This document shows positions 20,461 through 31,796 of a stretch of DNA of 64,000 nucleotides, one piece after another. This DNA comes from Saccharomycopsis malanga. Its lineage: Eukaryota; Ascomycota; Saccharomycetes; Ascoideales; Saccharomycopsidaceae. The first letter of the stretch is position 1. Every line of letters begins with the position of its first letter. The stretch is taken from the NCBI GenBank assembly GCA_004014935.1, contig CP025322.1, forward strand, positions 806,001-870,000. The letters run 5' to 3'. The notes beneath the pieces were generated by a model, which did no database searches, had not been told where the DNA came from, and saw nothing but the letters and a program-made list of their open reading frames with translations. A program made the position numbers and the translations under genes.

Positions 20461-23046
20461 CTAAGCTGATAATGGCTCAATATTCCATACCAAATCAGCA
20501 TATTCCTCGACGGTTCTGTCGGAACTAAAGTATCCCATATTGGCAACGGAGGTCACGGACTTTTGAAGCCAGCGGACGTGATCCTTCTTATACGTATCAT
20601 CAATCAACTTTTGGGCCTCCAAATAAGAGTCAAAGTCGTCAGATACCAAGTAGTAATCACTATGGTATCTGATAGAGTCCAATAATGGTTTAAACTCATC
20701 TACATCACCAAAAACATTGTCATCAATAGCCTTGAAGACCGCTTCCAATGATTTTGGCAACTTGACATGACCAAATTGATGAGATGCTCTGACCTTTTCG
20801 ACATTCTCTGACAAATGGCCGAAAAGGAAAACATTTTCTTCACCGATTTCCTTGGCTATCTCTATTGTGGCACCATCCAATGTGCCAATAAGAATACCAC
20901 CATTAAGAGCAAACTTCATGTTAGAAGTACCAGATGCTTCGGTACCAGCGGTGGAAATGTGTTCAGAAATATCAGAAGCAGGAACAATAATTTGAGCTTT
21001 AGAGACATTATAGTTTGGGATGAATGCACACTGCAAGTAATTTTTAGTGTCATTGTCGTTGTTAATCACGGCTGCAACATTATTGATCAACTTAATGATT
21101 CTCTTAGCCATGTAATAACCAGGAGCTGCTTTACCACCAATAATGGTAACTCTTGGTTGAAATTTTTTGCGTTCCTCTAGAGAGGCAGACTTGAGTTGCA
21201 AATATCTATAGATGACACCAAAGATGTTTAATTGCTGACGCTTGTATTCATGAATTCTTTTGACCTGAATGTCGAACAAGGCATCTGGATTAACGTCGTA
21301 AGAGGTTAGTTCCTTAACAAGTTTGGCTAATCTCACCTTGTTGTTCTTTTTGATTTCATCCCATTTAACAAGGAACTCCTTATCATCCAAAAAGTCTTCG
21401 AGCTTTTTCAAAGCATTCAAATCAGTCAAGAAACCGTATCCACCAAGTTTTGAGGCAATCAAGGCAGACAATTGTGGATTTGCTTGTCTCAACCAACGTC
21501 TTGGAGTGATACCATTGGTGATATTGATAAACTTGTCACTGCCATATATCTTAACAAAATCTTTGAAGATTGTTGTCTTGATCAAATCAGAATGCAATGC
21601 AGCAACGCCATTGACTCTGTGGGAGCCAATAACAGCCAAATGAGCCATTCTGACTTGCTTAGGGCTTGACTCTTCAATAACAGAAACTCTTGACAACAAA
21701 TCGTTATCATTAGGAAAATTTTGAGCAACATACTCCAAAAAGAAATAATTGATCTTATAAACAATTTCCATGTGACGAGGCAATAAGTTCTCGAAGATAT
21801 CAATTGGCCATTTTTCTAAAGCTTCTTGCATAACAGTATGGTTGGAATACCCAATTGTTTTGACCACAATTTTCCAAGCCTCATCCCATTCCAAACCTTC
21901 CAAATCCACCAAGACTCTTTGCAATTCAGGAACTGCCAAAGTAGGATGAGTGTCATTCAACTGAATAGCTACTTGGTCAGGGAATTCTCTCCATGGACGT
22001 TTGCTTTTCTTGAAACGACGGACAATATCGTGAATGGAAGCAGCAACCCAGAAGTATTGTTGTTTCAATCTCAACTCCTTACCTTGATAGAAGTTGTCAT
22101 TAGGATATAACACCGCAGTGATGGATTCTGCTCTTTGTTGGGCAGCAACAGAGCTTTGATAGTCACCAGCGTTGAATTTAGAAAAGTCAAATTCAGTTGT
22201 AGGTTTTGCTTTCCACAATCTCAAGTTGTTGACATGAGTGTTAGGACCATAGCCAGGAATTGGATTATCATATGCCATAGCCAATACCCTTTCGCCGGAA
22301 ACCCAAACCTTTTTGGTGGTTTCTGAGCCCTCGTGTATAGGTTGTTCTTCTACATGGCCGTAATAGTCAACAGGAACTTGGATTTCCAATCTGGCAACTT
22401 CCCATGGATTGGAGTAGGTGAGCCAATAGTCAGGGGTTTCAACTTGATAACCATCGACAATCTTCTGAGCGAAAATACCATATTCATAACGAATACCGTA
22501 ACCCCAACTAGGGTATTTAAAAGTAGCAAGAGAGCAAAGCAAATCACTTGATAGACGGCCAAGACCACCAGAACCAATGCCTGGTTCTGCTTCTTGTTCA
22601 ATAAGGTCTTCCAAATTGAAGCCCAATTCGCTGACGGAATCGTTGATGGTATCTTTCATACCGGTGTTCACCATTGCATTATCCATAGCACGGCCCATTA
22701 AGAACTCAAAAGACAAATAGTAAGCTCTTTTCTGGTCAGCCAGAGTTTGTAATTGTTGTGTTTTGTTCCATTCCACAATCAATTTGTCTCTGATTGCATA
22801 ACTAGCAGCTTGATAGGCAGCAAGGTCATCGCAATTGTAAATGGAGCGAGCAAGAGTGGTTTCGACATGAGTGACAAAATCCTTTTCAAATTCCTCTTTG
22901 GAAGTAATATCTGAAGTAGCGAATTTTTTCCAGATTTCCCGAGACTCCAAAGGAATCTCAGACTCAATTGATTTGATTTCATTGATAGAAAAACCAGTCA
23001 AACGACGCTTGTGTGAATACCGAGGGTTCTTTTCAGGATCAAACAT
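20461..23046 (-). CDS. GPH1: Glycogen phosphorylase
   Basis: The 861-residue enzyme is glycogen phosphorylase, which releases glucose-1-phosphate from storage glycogen with pyridoxal phosphate. The GT35 family pattern runs the whole length: YYLSFEFLMGRAMDNA near 110, GLGRLSSDLLCS, the QLNDTHPTLAVPELQR block, and the cofactor-binding segment EASGTSNMKFALNGG with its Lys. The end VWNIEPL also fits. It is slightly shorter than the 902 residues of S. cerevisiae Gph1, mainly at the N-terminal regulatory extension, which carries RKxT-like phosphorylation context here (KRRLTGFS). The one CTG codon I found (22741-22743) lies at a position occupied by Thr in S. cerevisiae. The enzyme is cytosolic and normally induced as cells leave fast growth. 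Confidence 0.94.
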   Translation of the reverse strand: MFDPEKNPRYSHKRRLTGFSINEIKSIESEIPLESREIWKKFATSDITSKEEFEKDFVTHVETTLARSIYNCDDLAAYQAASYAIRDKLIVEWNKTQQLQTLADQKRAYYLSFEFLMGRAMDNAMVNTGMKDTINDSVSELGFNLEDLIEQEAEPGIGSGGLGRLSSDLLCSLATFKYPSWGYGIRYEYGIFAQKIVDGYQVETPDYWLTYSNPWEVARLEIQVPVDYYGHVEEQPIHEGSETTKKVWVSGERVLAMAYDNPIPGYGPNTHVNNLRLWKAKPTTEFDFSKFNAGDYQSSVAAQQRAESITAVLYPNDNFYQGKELRLKQQYFWVAASIHDIVRRFKKSKRPWREFPDQVAIQLNDTHPTLAVPELQRVLVDLEGLEWDEAWKIVVKTIGYSNHTVMQEALEKWPIDIFENLLPRHMEIVYKINYFFLEYVAQNFPNDNDLLSRVSVIEESSPKQVRMAHLAVIGSHRVNGVAALHSDLIKTTIFKDFVKIYGSDKFINITNGITPRRWLRQANPQLSALIASKLGGYGFLTDLNALKKLEDFLDDKEFLVKWDEIKKNNKVRLAKLVKELTSYDVNPDALFDIQVKRIHEYKRQQLNIFGVIYRYLQLKSASLEERKKFQPRVTIIGGKAAPGYYMAKRIIKLINNVAAVINNDNDTKNYLQCAFIPNYNVSKAQIIVPASDISEHISTAGTEASGTSNMKFALNGGILIGTLDGATIEIAKEIGEENVFLFGHLSENVEKVRASHQFGHVKLPKSLEAVFKAIDDNVFGDVDEFKPLLDSIRYHSDYYLVSDDFDSYLEAQKLIDDTYKKDHVRWLQKSVTSVANMGYFSSDRTVEEYADLVWNIEPLSA

Positions 23047-23529
23047 GGCAAGTAATTAATACAATCTGCAATATAAAATATAAAATAAACGATACAATTC
23101 AAATAAAAACAAAATTCTACAAATTAAGATTAAAAAAAGATAAAACTCGCGGCTTGAGATTGGGCACAGTAATCCGCTTTTAAGAACTAAAGTGACAGCT
23201 TCAACTCCAGAGAGAGTCAATTTAGGGAGTGCATCGATTGCTGCAGGAGGTGGGCCCATGTGTGGGGCGGTCGGCCCCGTATGATACGCACTAATTTTAG
23301 CGTGTCGGTTAGTGAAGGGAGATCCTTTTCGAGCAAACCGGGGTAGAGCATATCGAATATCAGAACACTGAAGTTTATAACATAAGATAATAGTTGAAAA
23401 ACATGTATAGCACCCTTGTAAAAACCATATATACTTATATATATATATATATATATTGCAGTAACAATTAAGAGTATGGCAGACAACATGGAACTGCATA
23501 AAATAAGGTGGCCTAGTTAAACAATAGGG
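23047..23529. promoter_or_regulatory. GPH1 promoter region and UTP30 3' flank
   Basis: About 480 bases. A GC-rich patch at 23240-23290 (words TGTGGGGCGG and GGCCCCG) stands out and could bind a Mig1- or stress-type zinc finger; this is only a guess. A TA-dinucleotide run lies at 23436-23455. Confidence 0.4.
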
Positions 23530-24451
23530 TCAACAATTATTACCTCCGATAATCCCGCTAGCGGTCTTGTCGTTGTCAGTTGAATAGACAGGTAAACTTG
23601 TACTATCGCTGCTTTTGACATGGCAACTACGAAGCCAATTGGTTTCTCTTTTCAACAAACCACCGCCAGCGGGTTTGAATTTTGCTTGAGTTAAAAACTG
23701 AAGAACAGCTTCGGCGTTCTCAAGTAATTGTTGCTCCGTCATTTTTGAAGTCCCTATTTTCACCGATAAGGTGTTTCCGCTGTCATTCGGTACTAAGTAA
23801 GTGTTTCTCATGATTGTTTTAACTTGCTTATACACATAGGCAGGGTCGCAATGTGTCTCTTCATCTTTCTCTTTTAATCTCTTGGCACGATTCATTCTTT
23901 CAGGGAGATCCATCTGAACCATGAACGGTACTTTTTTGTTCTTCTGGTAGAAACGTGGTCCTAAAACCTCCCGGAGTTTATGGTGTACACGGTGGTCGGC
24001 CATAATTGTGTCATATTCACTATATATCTGCTTCGCACTTCTTGTGCTCCCCATTTTAGTTCTAATTTTCTTAAGCCCATATACACCCTTGAAAAGATTC
24101 TCCGTGTCACAATCTGGCGTTTCCAATTGTTTTCTGAATGGCACAGTAGGATCCTTCGTAATAAGCAAAATGGTGCGCTTTCTAATTGATCCAAACTTGT
24201 ACGGTATTTTACTACATCATGTTAGTACACAATCGTATCTTGAATCTTTAGTTTCTCATAACATGCCAAACTTACATTATTCTAGGAATATAATCGTTCT
24301 TCTTGACCGATGGGTGATCCGTAGTAATCATCAAATAGATCATATCTTCATCATTCTCGCTTTCAGACTCTTGTTTTCTTATGTGTGCTAACAAAGCTTT
24401 CATGGATTGAAGTGCCATTTTCTGCTGACTAGATTCAACTATGAGCCCCAT
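23530..24451 (-). CDS. UTP30: L1-domain ribosome-biogenesis protein Utp30, spliced
   Basis: Exon 1 is 24276-24451 and exon 2 is 23530-24211. The 64-base intron has a GTAAGT donor, a TACTAAC branch point and a GTAG acceptor. The spliced product has 285 residues, close to S. cerevisiae Utp30. The join restores a smooth DYIPRIIKIPYKFGSIRKRT segment. The protein belongs to the ribosomal L1-like family, seen in KIPYKF, the RTILLITKDPT strand and the GPRFYQKNKKVPF segment that match Utp30/Cic1 proteins. Utp30 associates with early 90S pre-ribosomes in the nucleolus. An RRPE-like word (GAAAATTTTTTT) lies about 100 bases upstream in the gene's direction, in keeping with ribosome-biogenesis genes. Cic1 is the alternative, but it is longer. 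Confidence 0.82.
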
Positions 24452-24696
24452 TTTGCCCTTTTCTTATTCTTTTATTGATTTAAATTTCACTGTTTACAGG
24501 TTATATAGCATTCAAACTAGCCCTACTATAATGAATTTTAAAAAAATTTTCTGAAAAAAAAAATATTAAATTTTTTTCTCGTTAATAGAGGTATTGTTAA
24601 CTATAATTTTTATAATAGCGTATTTAAATACCATTTAACCAGGTGGCATCTCATCAGTCGCACACCTGCATCAGCCTGCGTACTAAACTGGCAGTT

Positions 24697-27600
24697 TTAA
24701 ATTTCAACATCAGACGCTGATTTATCGAGTGGTTTCATATTAGTAGCATAGCAGTTAATAGTAGTATTGTTGTTGGAAATTGAAGTCTCGCTTTGGCTGA
24801 AAAGTTTTCTATTTTGACTCCAAATTGCGTTTGCTCTTTCATCCTCGTCAGACTCCTCACTGGATGTTAAAATGTCGCATAACACTTTCGGCAGTGGCTT
24901 TTCATTGTCTGTCTCTGATTTTACTATTGTAGTCTTGAGCTCTACAACTTTCGGCTTAACCAAAATCTCTTTTCTGGTTTCTGGATGGAGCTTCTTCTGT
25001 TTTTGAGGCCTGCTTAAGTGATCCTTCGAAGCCCTTCTTTTCCTTTGTACTTTTTGTAAACCTTTTTGACAACACAAGTGTCTACAATTTGTCTTATCCT
25101 TGCATTTATGTTTGCACTGATAAAGATCGTCTGGTCTTCTTCTGGAAGCATTGGTGGTACCATATGGTATATCTGTGTTCTCGGAAGTAAGGTTTATCAA
25201 TAGATCCTCAAGTTCTTCATCATCAGAAAAATTGTCTGAATAAGTTTCACTGTCTATTTCTACATTTAATCTGTCAAAATAACTAGAAGGTATGTTCAAC
25301 GGCAAACACACAGAACATCCGCAATTGGTGAGTTCATCGCAAGAAATTTGACAACGGATAACTTGTCCTTTTTTTCGTATTCTGGCAGTTATGCTAAAAG
25401 TTTTCGGTTGTTCTAGTTTTTCTGTCGTGATTCTCCGAAAATCTAACAATTCACCCAAATTAGTATCTGTGACTATGTTAACCATCATCATTTTTGGATT
25501 CGAGTGATAGAGTTTCAGTTCGTTAACACATTGTGCTGTGACACTAAACACCACTTTTACGTGGGTCTTGTCATCAGAAATACTTTGCGAATTAATTTTG
25601 CAGACTAAAGAAAGTTTTGGTAATGATTGGGCCCCCCTTAATACTTTTTCTGCTTTTCCTAACGGCATTCCTGTAAGATACTGGATTCTGCTAGCATTCA
25701 ACTCAGCAAGCTGCTCAAAAGTGGTAATATTGTAGCTTATAAGCTTGCGAGCATATGTTAGCCCAATACCTTCGATCTGCCTCAACATCATTGGGGTGTC
25801 TTCCCAGCATCGCCCAGCTATACACCTGGAAAGCTTTAATGCATTGATCAAGGACACTGAATCTTTTTTACCAATAAATGTATCAACCAAACATTTGACT
25901 AATCGAGGACATTGTTTCAAGACATAAAGCTTATCGCTATTGAAAGCAAAGTAGAGTTCAGAAGATCCTTTGTTTTGAGGGAATTCTAGTCCTTTGAGTT
26001 CATGTTGCAGTAAAAGATTAACTTTGTTGGTATTATCGTCTGTTGTCGGAAACATCAACAATGGAGAAGATGCTATGCTGCTGAATAGACGCTTTTCATT
26101 ATGCTTCAGCTTGAAATCATCAAATTCAGAACAACAACATAGAAGCTCAAATGTGGACTGTAAAGTTAGTTTTGTGGGACAATTTATATATTTTTTCATG
26201 GTTTCGAAAAGCACATAATGACGGGACATGGCATCTCCATAAAACGTGCTTGTATACTTTTCGGACTCATTATCAAATTTGATGATTTGGTATTTTACAA
26301 GCTCCTTGAGTTGCTTCTCACAAAATTGGGTTAATCTCTCAACCAAGTTGGTGGCATTTATTCCCCTTAGTTCTTTGTATGCTTCCGGATTACGTTTAAA
26401 CCTAGTGTAGAAAAATGTTGAGCGTAACCAGTGAACAGCAGTATCTAAAGAATCTACTGTTTTTAATGCGATCTCAGCAGCAAGGTGCTCATAAAGGTTC
26501 AAATGTAGATTACTTTCAAGATTTTCTGTGCCAAAGGCCCATCTTTCATATTTTTTTTTGTTTGACTCTTCAGTAAGAATAACTGCTATACCTTCATCCT
26601 CGAACTGAGGCCGCCCAGCTCTCCCCATCATTTGTAAAAGATCAAGCTCTGAATATTCTAAAAATTGGTTGTCGGCCCAGCGTTTGGTCCCTTTAATAAT
26701 TACCAGGTAAGCTGGCAAATTGACACCAACAGCCAAAGTTGAAGTTGAGCATAATATGCGGATACTCCCATTGATAAAACAGTTTTCTATAGTGATACGG
26801 TCTTTATAAGATAGCCCTGCATGATGGCACGCAACCCCCTTCATCATAAATTTTTTGATCTCATTATCCTGTATTTTGATATTGGGGCCAACATTTGACT
26901 TGGTATGGATATTGTCCATAATAAATTTTCCTGTGCTTGAAGCAATTTTTCTAGTGGGACAAAATATAAGAACTGGTTTGTTTTTGCTTTTTTTCTTTAT
27001 AATTTCCATCATTTTGTTATTGAGGGAAAAATCAAATTGAAATTGGTTACTGCTATTTCTTTTGAAGCCATAAACAAGCTTTTCTAGTTTAGTAGGCCTA
27101 TAACTGTCATCGAAGACCAAAGTTTTTACAGAACCGTTACTCATGTTATCCTTTTTCAACCATTTGGAAATATCCACAACATTGGGAACAGTTGCCGAAA
27201 GAGCAATTATTCGTACATTTTTGCACATCGTTTTTGTTCTGGTTACTGCTACTTCTAACACTGCTCCTCTTTTATCCTTCAAAATGTGTACCTCATCAAT
27301 TAATAGGAGTTTTATTGAACCTAAAAGTTTATTGTGGTCAAACCATCTTCTCGTCAGGGAGTCCCACTTTTCAGGTGTTGCTATAATGATATTTGACATT
27401 TTTACGGTCTCTGTTGCAAAAGAGGATGTATCTCCTGTTAATAAACCAACACCTAGTTTCAAAGCAGAAAATTTTTTGGACCAATTTTCGAACATCTGAG
27501 CACATAGGGCTTTTGTAGGTGCTATATATAAAGCTTTCATATTTTCATATGCCTCTACATTGGGCTCTTTGGCAAATAGGCTCAGAATTGCAAGCTCAAA

Positions 27601-28163
27601 TAAGATTGTTTTGCCAGATCCAGTGGGAGAACTCACAACGCAATTTAATCCGGAGTTATAGATTGGATCAAAAGCTTCCTTTTGCATTTTATTAAACTCT
27701 GAAAACTCAAAACACGCTTTGACAGCTTTTGGTAAAGAGTGCATTGGGTTTTCAAAAAATTGCGATTTAGTGATTTTAGTTTCTTTGTTGGTATGGTTTA
27801 TTGTTGTTTTATCATTTATGGCGGTTTTCACTTTGCCTTTACTAAGTAGTTGTATGATATTTGAAGACTGTTTGCTTTGTAAAGGTGTACCTGTTATTTT
27901 CTTTCGGGAACACTTTTGAACAGTGGTGGCTGCATTATTGTGAATTCTATTCTTGTAAAGTGCCAATGATTTTGAGTATTGACCATTTCGGCGGTTATTC
28001 GAGTTTTGGTCGTCTATAAATATACCAGCACCTAAAAAATTAGTCACTCTCTCCAACAAAAAAACTTGAAATACATTTGGTAAAGCCACCAACCATAACT
28101 CTCATCGTCTGCCTCTGCCTCTGCTAAATAGTTTTCCAGGGTTGATAAAAAATCTGAACCCAT
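24697..28163 (-). CDS. HFM1: Meiotic DNA helicase Hfm1/Mer3, probably spliced
   Basis: Exon 2 (24697-28031) codes for about 1,110 residues of a Ski2-like helicase. It shows Walker A SPTGSGKT, DEVH, SAT, the motif VI GRAGRPQF, a winged helix, then a Sec63-type domain with the helix-hairpin-helix IEGIGLTYARKL. A Cys/His cluster (CKHKCKDKTNCRHLCC) near the C-terminus is typical of HFM1. Mer3 stabilises D-loops during meiotic crossover formation. No ATG opens this frame well. The nearest good start, at 28163, reads MGSDFLSTLENYLAEAEADDES in another frame, so an intron of about 62-68 bases is needed. The acceptor TTTTTTAG at 28032 has a GACTAAT-like branch, but the donors available (GTTATG or GTTGGT) are non-consensus. 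S. cerevisiae MER3 also has a 5' intron, spliced only in meiosis with Mer1. Confidence 0.88.
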
Positions 28164-28976
28164 TAGCGCTGAGTGTAAATATCTGTCAAAATAATGTGCT
28201 TTCTTTGCTTTTTTTTTTTTGTTTTGTTATTAAAATTTTCCTTAATTGCTACAAATTTTTGTACTATTTACCTACAATATAAGGTAAAATGTTTTCATGA
28301 GAGGAGTCAGTTCTATTATCCAAAATGTGAGACATTGTATATATGTCAATTTATAACATGCTTGAAAGAACCGCCTGCATGGCACCTACATGCTGGGCGG
28401 CAAATGCTCTCTATTCGGACAAGATTACCTAGACATTTTCTTAAAAACAAAATAGTTTGATACCAATAATTTGAGAACTTTTCAGAATGTTTTAGATAAT
28501 ACTAATGTTAATGTTATTTCAAACCAGTCTTAGTTTCGCAACAACCGGTATTGCTCAACCAGTGGCATACTATATTCGCAAGCCACGTCGCACGTCCCAT
28601 GTGATCCTGCAGCATAACTATGGGTCACCCGGCCTGTCTTGAGGCTGGTGAGATGCCTTAGTGCGTATCATCATTCAAACTCCATCGAATATTAGAGAGA
28701 AGCCTAGCAAACAGGCGGCTAGTCGTATAGAACAGATTGGAATAAACCGTCTGTGATTGCACAGAAAGTTGTTGTTTCGCATCTGATTGCGTTCGCGTGT
28801 CAAGTTTATATAGTATCTTCCTGGCAGTGACCACTGTCTTACAGAAATAGCATTTTTCATAAAGGCAGCTATATACCATCACTATCACGGAATATCAGTG
28901 AGATAGCTTGCACATTTTCGACGAAAACCAGTTAGCAAAAGAGATTGCTCAAGAAATACTCAGAAACACATTGGTG
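28164..28976. promoter_or_regulatory. Divergent HFM1 / YAK1 promoter region
   Basis: About 810 bases. The half near YAK1 is more GC-rich (28560-28660) with words such as CACCCGGCC. No tRNA or other RNA gene fits. ORFs here are short and unsupported. Confidence 0.45.
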
Positions 28977-31796
28977 ATGTCAGACCCTACTGGAAACCAG
29001 CAATATACCGGCGAATATAATGGCTACTATAACAACAGTCTTCCTTCCAATGCGGACACCTATGCGATGCAAAATTCCCCGAGCATTTCCAATACAAATA
29101 TGAACATGAGCAATGTGAATCAACAGCCGAGGCTCCATTTGGCGCCTAAAGGCACTCCTAAGTCAAAAAACCACATCAAGCTAACAATTGTTCCCACTGA
29201 CTCAGCACTTAGTAACAATAGTTATGGAATCCTTGGCTCCTTGAGAAACACGCCATTGACGCCAAGCTCAGCCCTGACGCTTGGACACATGAACTTTTCA
29301 GGTCATGGAGGGTTTAGCAATAATAGCAATAACATTTATTACAACCAAGCGGTTCAACCTCCTTCTAACAATGATTTGTTGTCACCTATTCATAGTCAAT
29401 TACCTCAAGCTTCACATTTATATAACCATCATCATCGTTCATCATCCAGCCATTTGAGTGGTTATTCACCATTTTACAATGAAAATGCGTCTCCAATAAC
29501 ATCCAATTTTCCACCTTTACCAATGCATATCCAGAATCGCAACCCACTAGTCACCAAAAATAGTCCTCACAGTACAGTATTTACTCAGGATACAAATAGC
29601 AGTGTCGCTTTGTCTGGTCCACCAAGCGCCAATAGCACTGTGGTAATGAATAATGCAACTTGGTATAATACTGACCAGTCCCCATCAATCAAATCACCTG
29701 TTAGAAATGTACATAAGCTGATGTCTAATAACTCAATGTTTCAGTTTTCACCACTTCCTCAAGATACATCACAGCAAAGCCCTATTGTGCTCAACGATGC
29801 TATTCCACAGCGGGTTTACAACTCACAACTACCTACACATTATGAGGATCAAGCATACTATTCATTGGACCAGTCTAGACAGCAGCCTCAGCCATACTTA
29901 CAACAAGAACAGTTTATTCCGCCATTGAGAGCCGCAGCACCTGGTCCTTATTTTGCAGATTCATCCGTTGCTTTGAACTCTGGTGCTTTAAGCACAAATG
30001 GACATAGACGTGGACAAAGTTTGGGAAATATCTTGACGAAGGGAATTCAATATACACCAGTTCATGACATTCCACCTTTGCCACGTCCACAAGTTATAAA
30101 TCAGAATAGTCCTCGCTTGGAAGCACCTGTAATCAAGGCAATAAACTCTCGTGATGAACTAACCCCTGTTACCAATCACATCTCCAAATATAGAAGAGCA
30201 TCATTGGGATCAAAGCAAGTATCGCCTTTAAAAGCATTGACAACATCAATCACTACCTCGTATTCCCTCTGCCGGCCAGAGTTCAACTACCAGCTTTCTC
30301 GCAACCCAAGAAGAGTTCTCACTAAGCCATCAGAGCCTAAGATGAATCATAACTGCGACAATGTTGATAGTGACTACATATTGTATGTCAATGATGTGCT
30401 AGGTGTGGAAGAGTCTCGCAAGTACTTAGTATTGGATATATTAGGGCAAGGTACATTTGGCCAGGTTGTGAAATGTCAAAATTTGATAAATAAAGAGATT
30501 TTAGCGGTAAAGGTTATAAAATCTAATCCAGCCTATATGAATCAATCCATTACCGAAGTGGCTATTTTGGAAACTATTAACAACAAGATTGATCCTCTTG
30601 ATAAACATCACTTTTTAAGAATCAAAGACAGATTCATGCATAAACGACATCTTTGTATAGCACTTGAGCTTTTGTCAAACAATTTATATGAGCTCATCAA
30701 ACAAAACCAATTTAATGGATTAGATATGGGTCTCATCAAATCCTTTTCAAGACAATTGCTTAGTTCACTTATTGTGTTAAAGACTTTCAAAATCATTCAT
30801 TGTGACTTGAAACCAGAAAATATTTTATTGGTGAGTCCTGACAAGCCAGATTTGAAGATAATTGATTTTGGCAGTGCTTGCTATGAACGGCAAACTGTCT
30901 ATACATACATACAATCACGATTCTACCGGTCTCCAGAGGTTATATTAGGATTACCATATACTTGCGCCATTGATATGTGGTCGTTTGGTTGTATTGTAGC
31001 TGAATTATTTTTAGGCTTGCCCTTGTTACCTGGTTCAAGCGAGTACAACCAAATCACCAGAATCATAGATCTTTTGGGATATCCGGCTTCATGGATGATT
31101 GAGATGGGGAAAAACTCTTTGACTTATGTGGAAAAAATGCCAGCTTATCCATCTTCTAGTGCTTTCAAAAATGAAAGCTTAAACTCTCACCAAAACAATT
31201 CCACCGCATTTTATAAATACCAATTGAAATCAATAGAAAAGTATTCTAAAGAATACAAGGTTACTGAAAAACCTTCCAAGAACTATTTCAACTCTAACGA
31301 CTTGAAAGAAATAATCACAAACTACACACCTAAAAATAAAAACCCTGAGGTAAAACCAGCAGATCCACCTAAGACACTAACAGAAGGTCTGTTGAACGAC
31401 AGGCTCAACTTACACCACTTTTTAGGAGGTATTCTTAATATCAATCCTCTCGAAAGATGGACGCCTCAACAAGCCATTGCCCATCCTTTTGTTAACAACT
31501 TACCTTACAATGCCAATTGGACCCCGCCGGGTATACCCACAAATAAATCTAATTATCCGGGCAGTCCCCACGGTCGTCTGCGTCATGCAAACATACACCG
31601 AAGAGGCCAATTGTCTACGTCTGCTATTGGCTCTTCAGGAAAGTATAACAATAATGGGATGTTTTTGAATAATGACATGTATGCCAAAACAGATCTTAAT
31701 ATCCGACAACGGCAAGGAGAACAGCCCAAATATCGGTCAAATTACACAATGCCAACAAACAATGACAACATAAACAGTTTCAAATTTCCGCTATAA
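28977..31796 (+). CDS. YAK1: DYRK-family protein kinase Yak1
   Basis: The first ATG of the frame is at 28977 (MSDPTGNQQ), giving 939 residues; the open frame before it begins only at a TTG. A long Asn/Ser/Pro/Gln-rich N-terminal half of about 480 residues precedes the kinase domain. The kinase shows ILGQGTFGQVVKC, the catalytic loop HCDLKPEN, IDFGSAC and the DYRK activation loop with its Tyr pair (YTYIQSRFYRSPEV). The GILNINPLERWTPQQAIAHPF end is typical of Yak1. A low-complexity insert lies inside the C-lobe near EKMPAYPSSS. Yak1 slows growth when glucose is low and PKA is off; it moves to the nucleus and phosphorylates factors including Pop2, Msn2 and Hsf1. The kinase looks intact. Confidence 0.93.
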   Translation: MSDPTGNQQYTGEYNGYYNNSLPSNADTYAMQNSPSISNTNMNMSNVNQQPRLHLAPKGTPKSKNHIKLTIVPTDSALSNNSYGILGSLRNTPLTPSSALTLGHMNFSGHGGFSNNSNNIYYNQAVQPPSNNDLLSPIHSQLPQASHLYNHHHRSSSSHLSGYSPFYNENASPITSNFPPLPMHIQNRNPLVTKNSPHSTVFTQDTNSSVALSGPPSANSTVVMNNATWYNTDQSPSIKSPVRNVHKLMSNNSMFQFSPLPQDTSQQSPIVLNDAIPQRVYNSQLPTHYEDQAYYSLDQSRQQPQPYLQQEQFIPPLRAAAPGPYFADSSVALNSGALSTNGHRRGQSLGNILTKGIQYTPVHDIPPLPRPQVINQNSPRLEAPVIKAINSRDELTPVTNHISKYRRASLGSKQVSPLKALTTSITTSYSLCRPEFNYQLSRNPRRVLTKPSEPKMNHNCDNVDSDYILYVNDVLGVEESRKYLVLDILGQGTFGQVVKCQNLINKEILAVKVIKSNPAYMNQSITEVAILETINNKIDPLDKHHFLRIKDRFMHKRHLCIALELLSNNLYELIKQNQFNGLDMGLIKSFSRQLLSSLIVLKTFKIIHCDLKPENILLVSPDKPDLKIIDFGSACYERQTVYTYIQSRFYRSPEVILGLPYTCAIDMWSFGCIVAELFLGLPLLPGSSEYNQITRIIDLLGYPASWMIEMGKNSLTYVEKMPAYPSSSAFKNESLNSHQNNSTAFYKYQLKSIEKYSKEYKVTEKPSKNYFNSNDLKEIITNYTPKNKNPEVKPADPPKTLTEGLLNDRLNLHHFLGGILNINPLERWTPQQAIAHPFVNNLPYNANWTPPGIPTNKSNYPGSPHGRLRHANIHRRGQLSTSAIGSSGKYNNNGMFLNNDMYAKTDLNIRQRQGEQPKYRSNYTMPTNNDNINSFKFPL

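Noticed and set aside
23056-23499. 147-codon ORF upstream of GPH1 on the minus strand
   Set aside because: It contains a TA-dinucleotide run and covers the presumed GPH1 promoter; composition is not protein-like.
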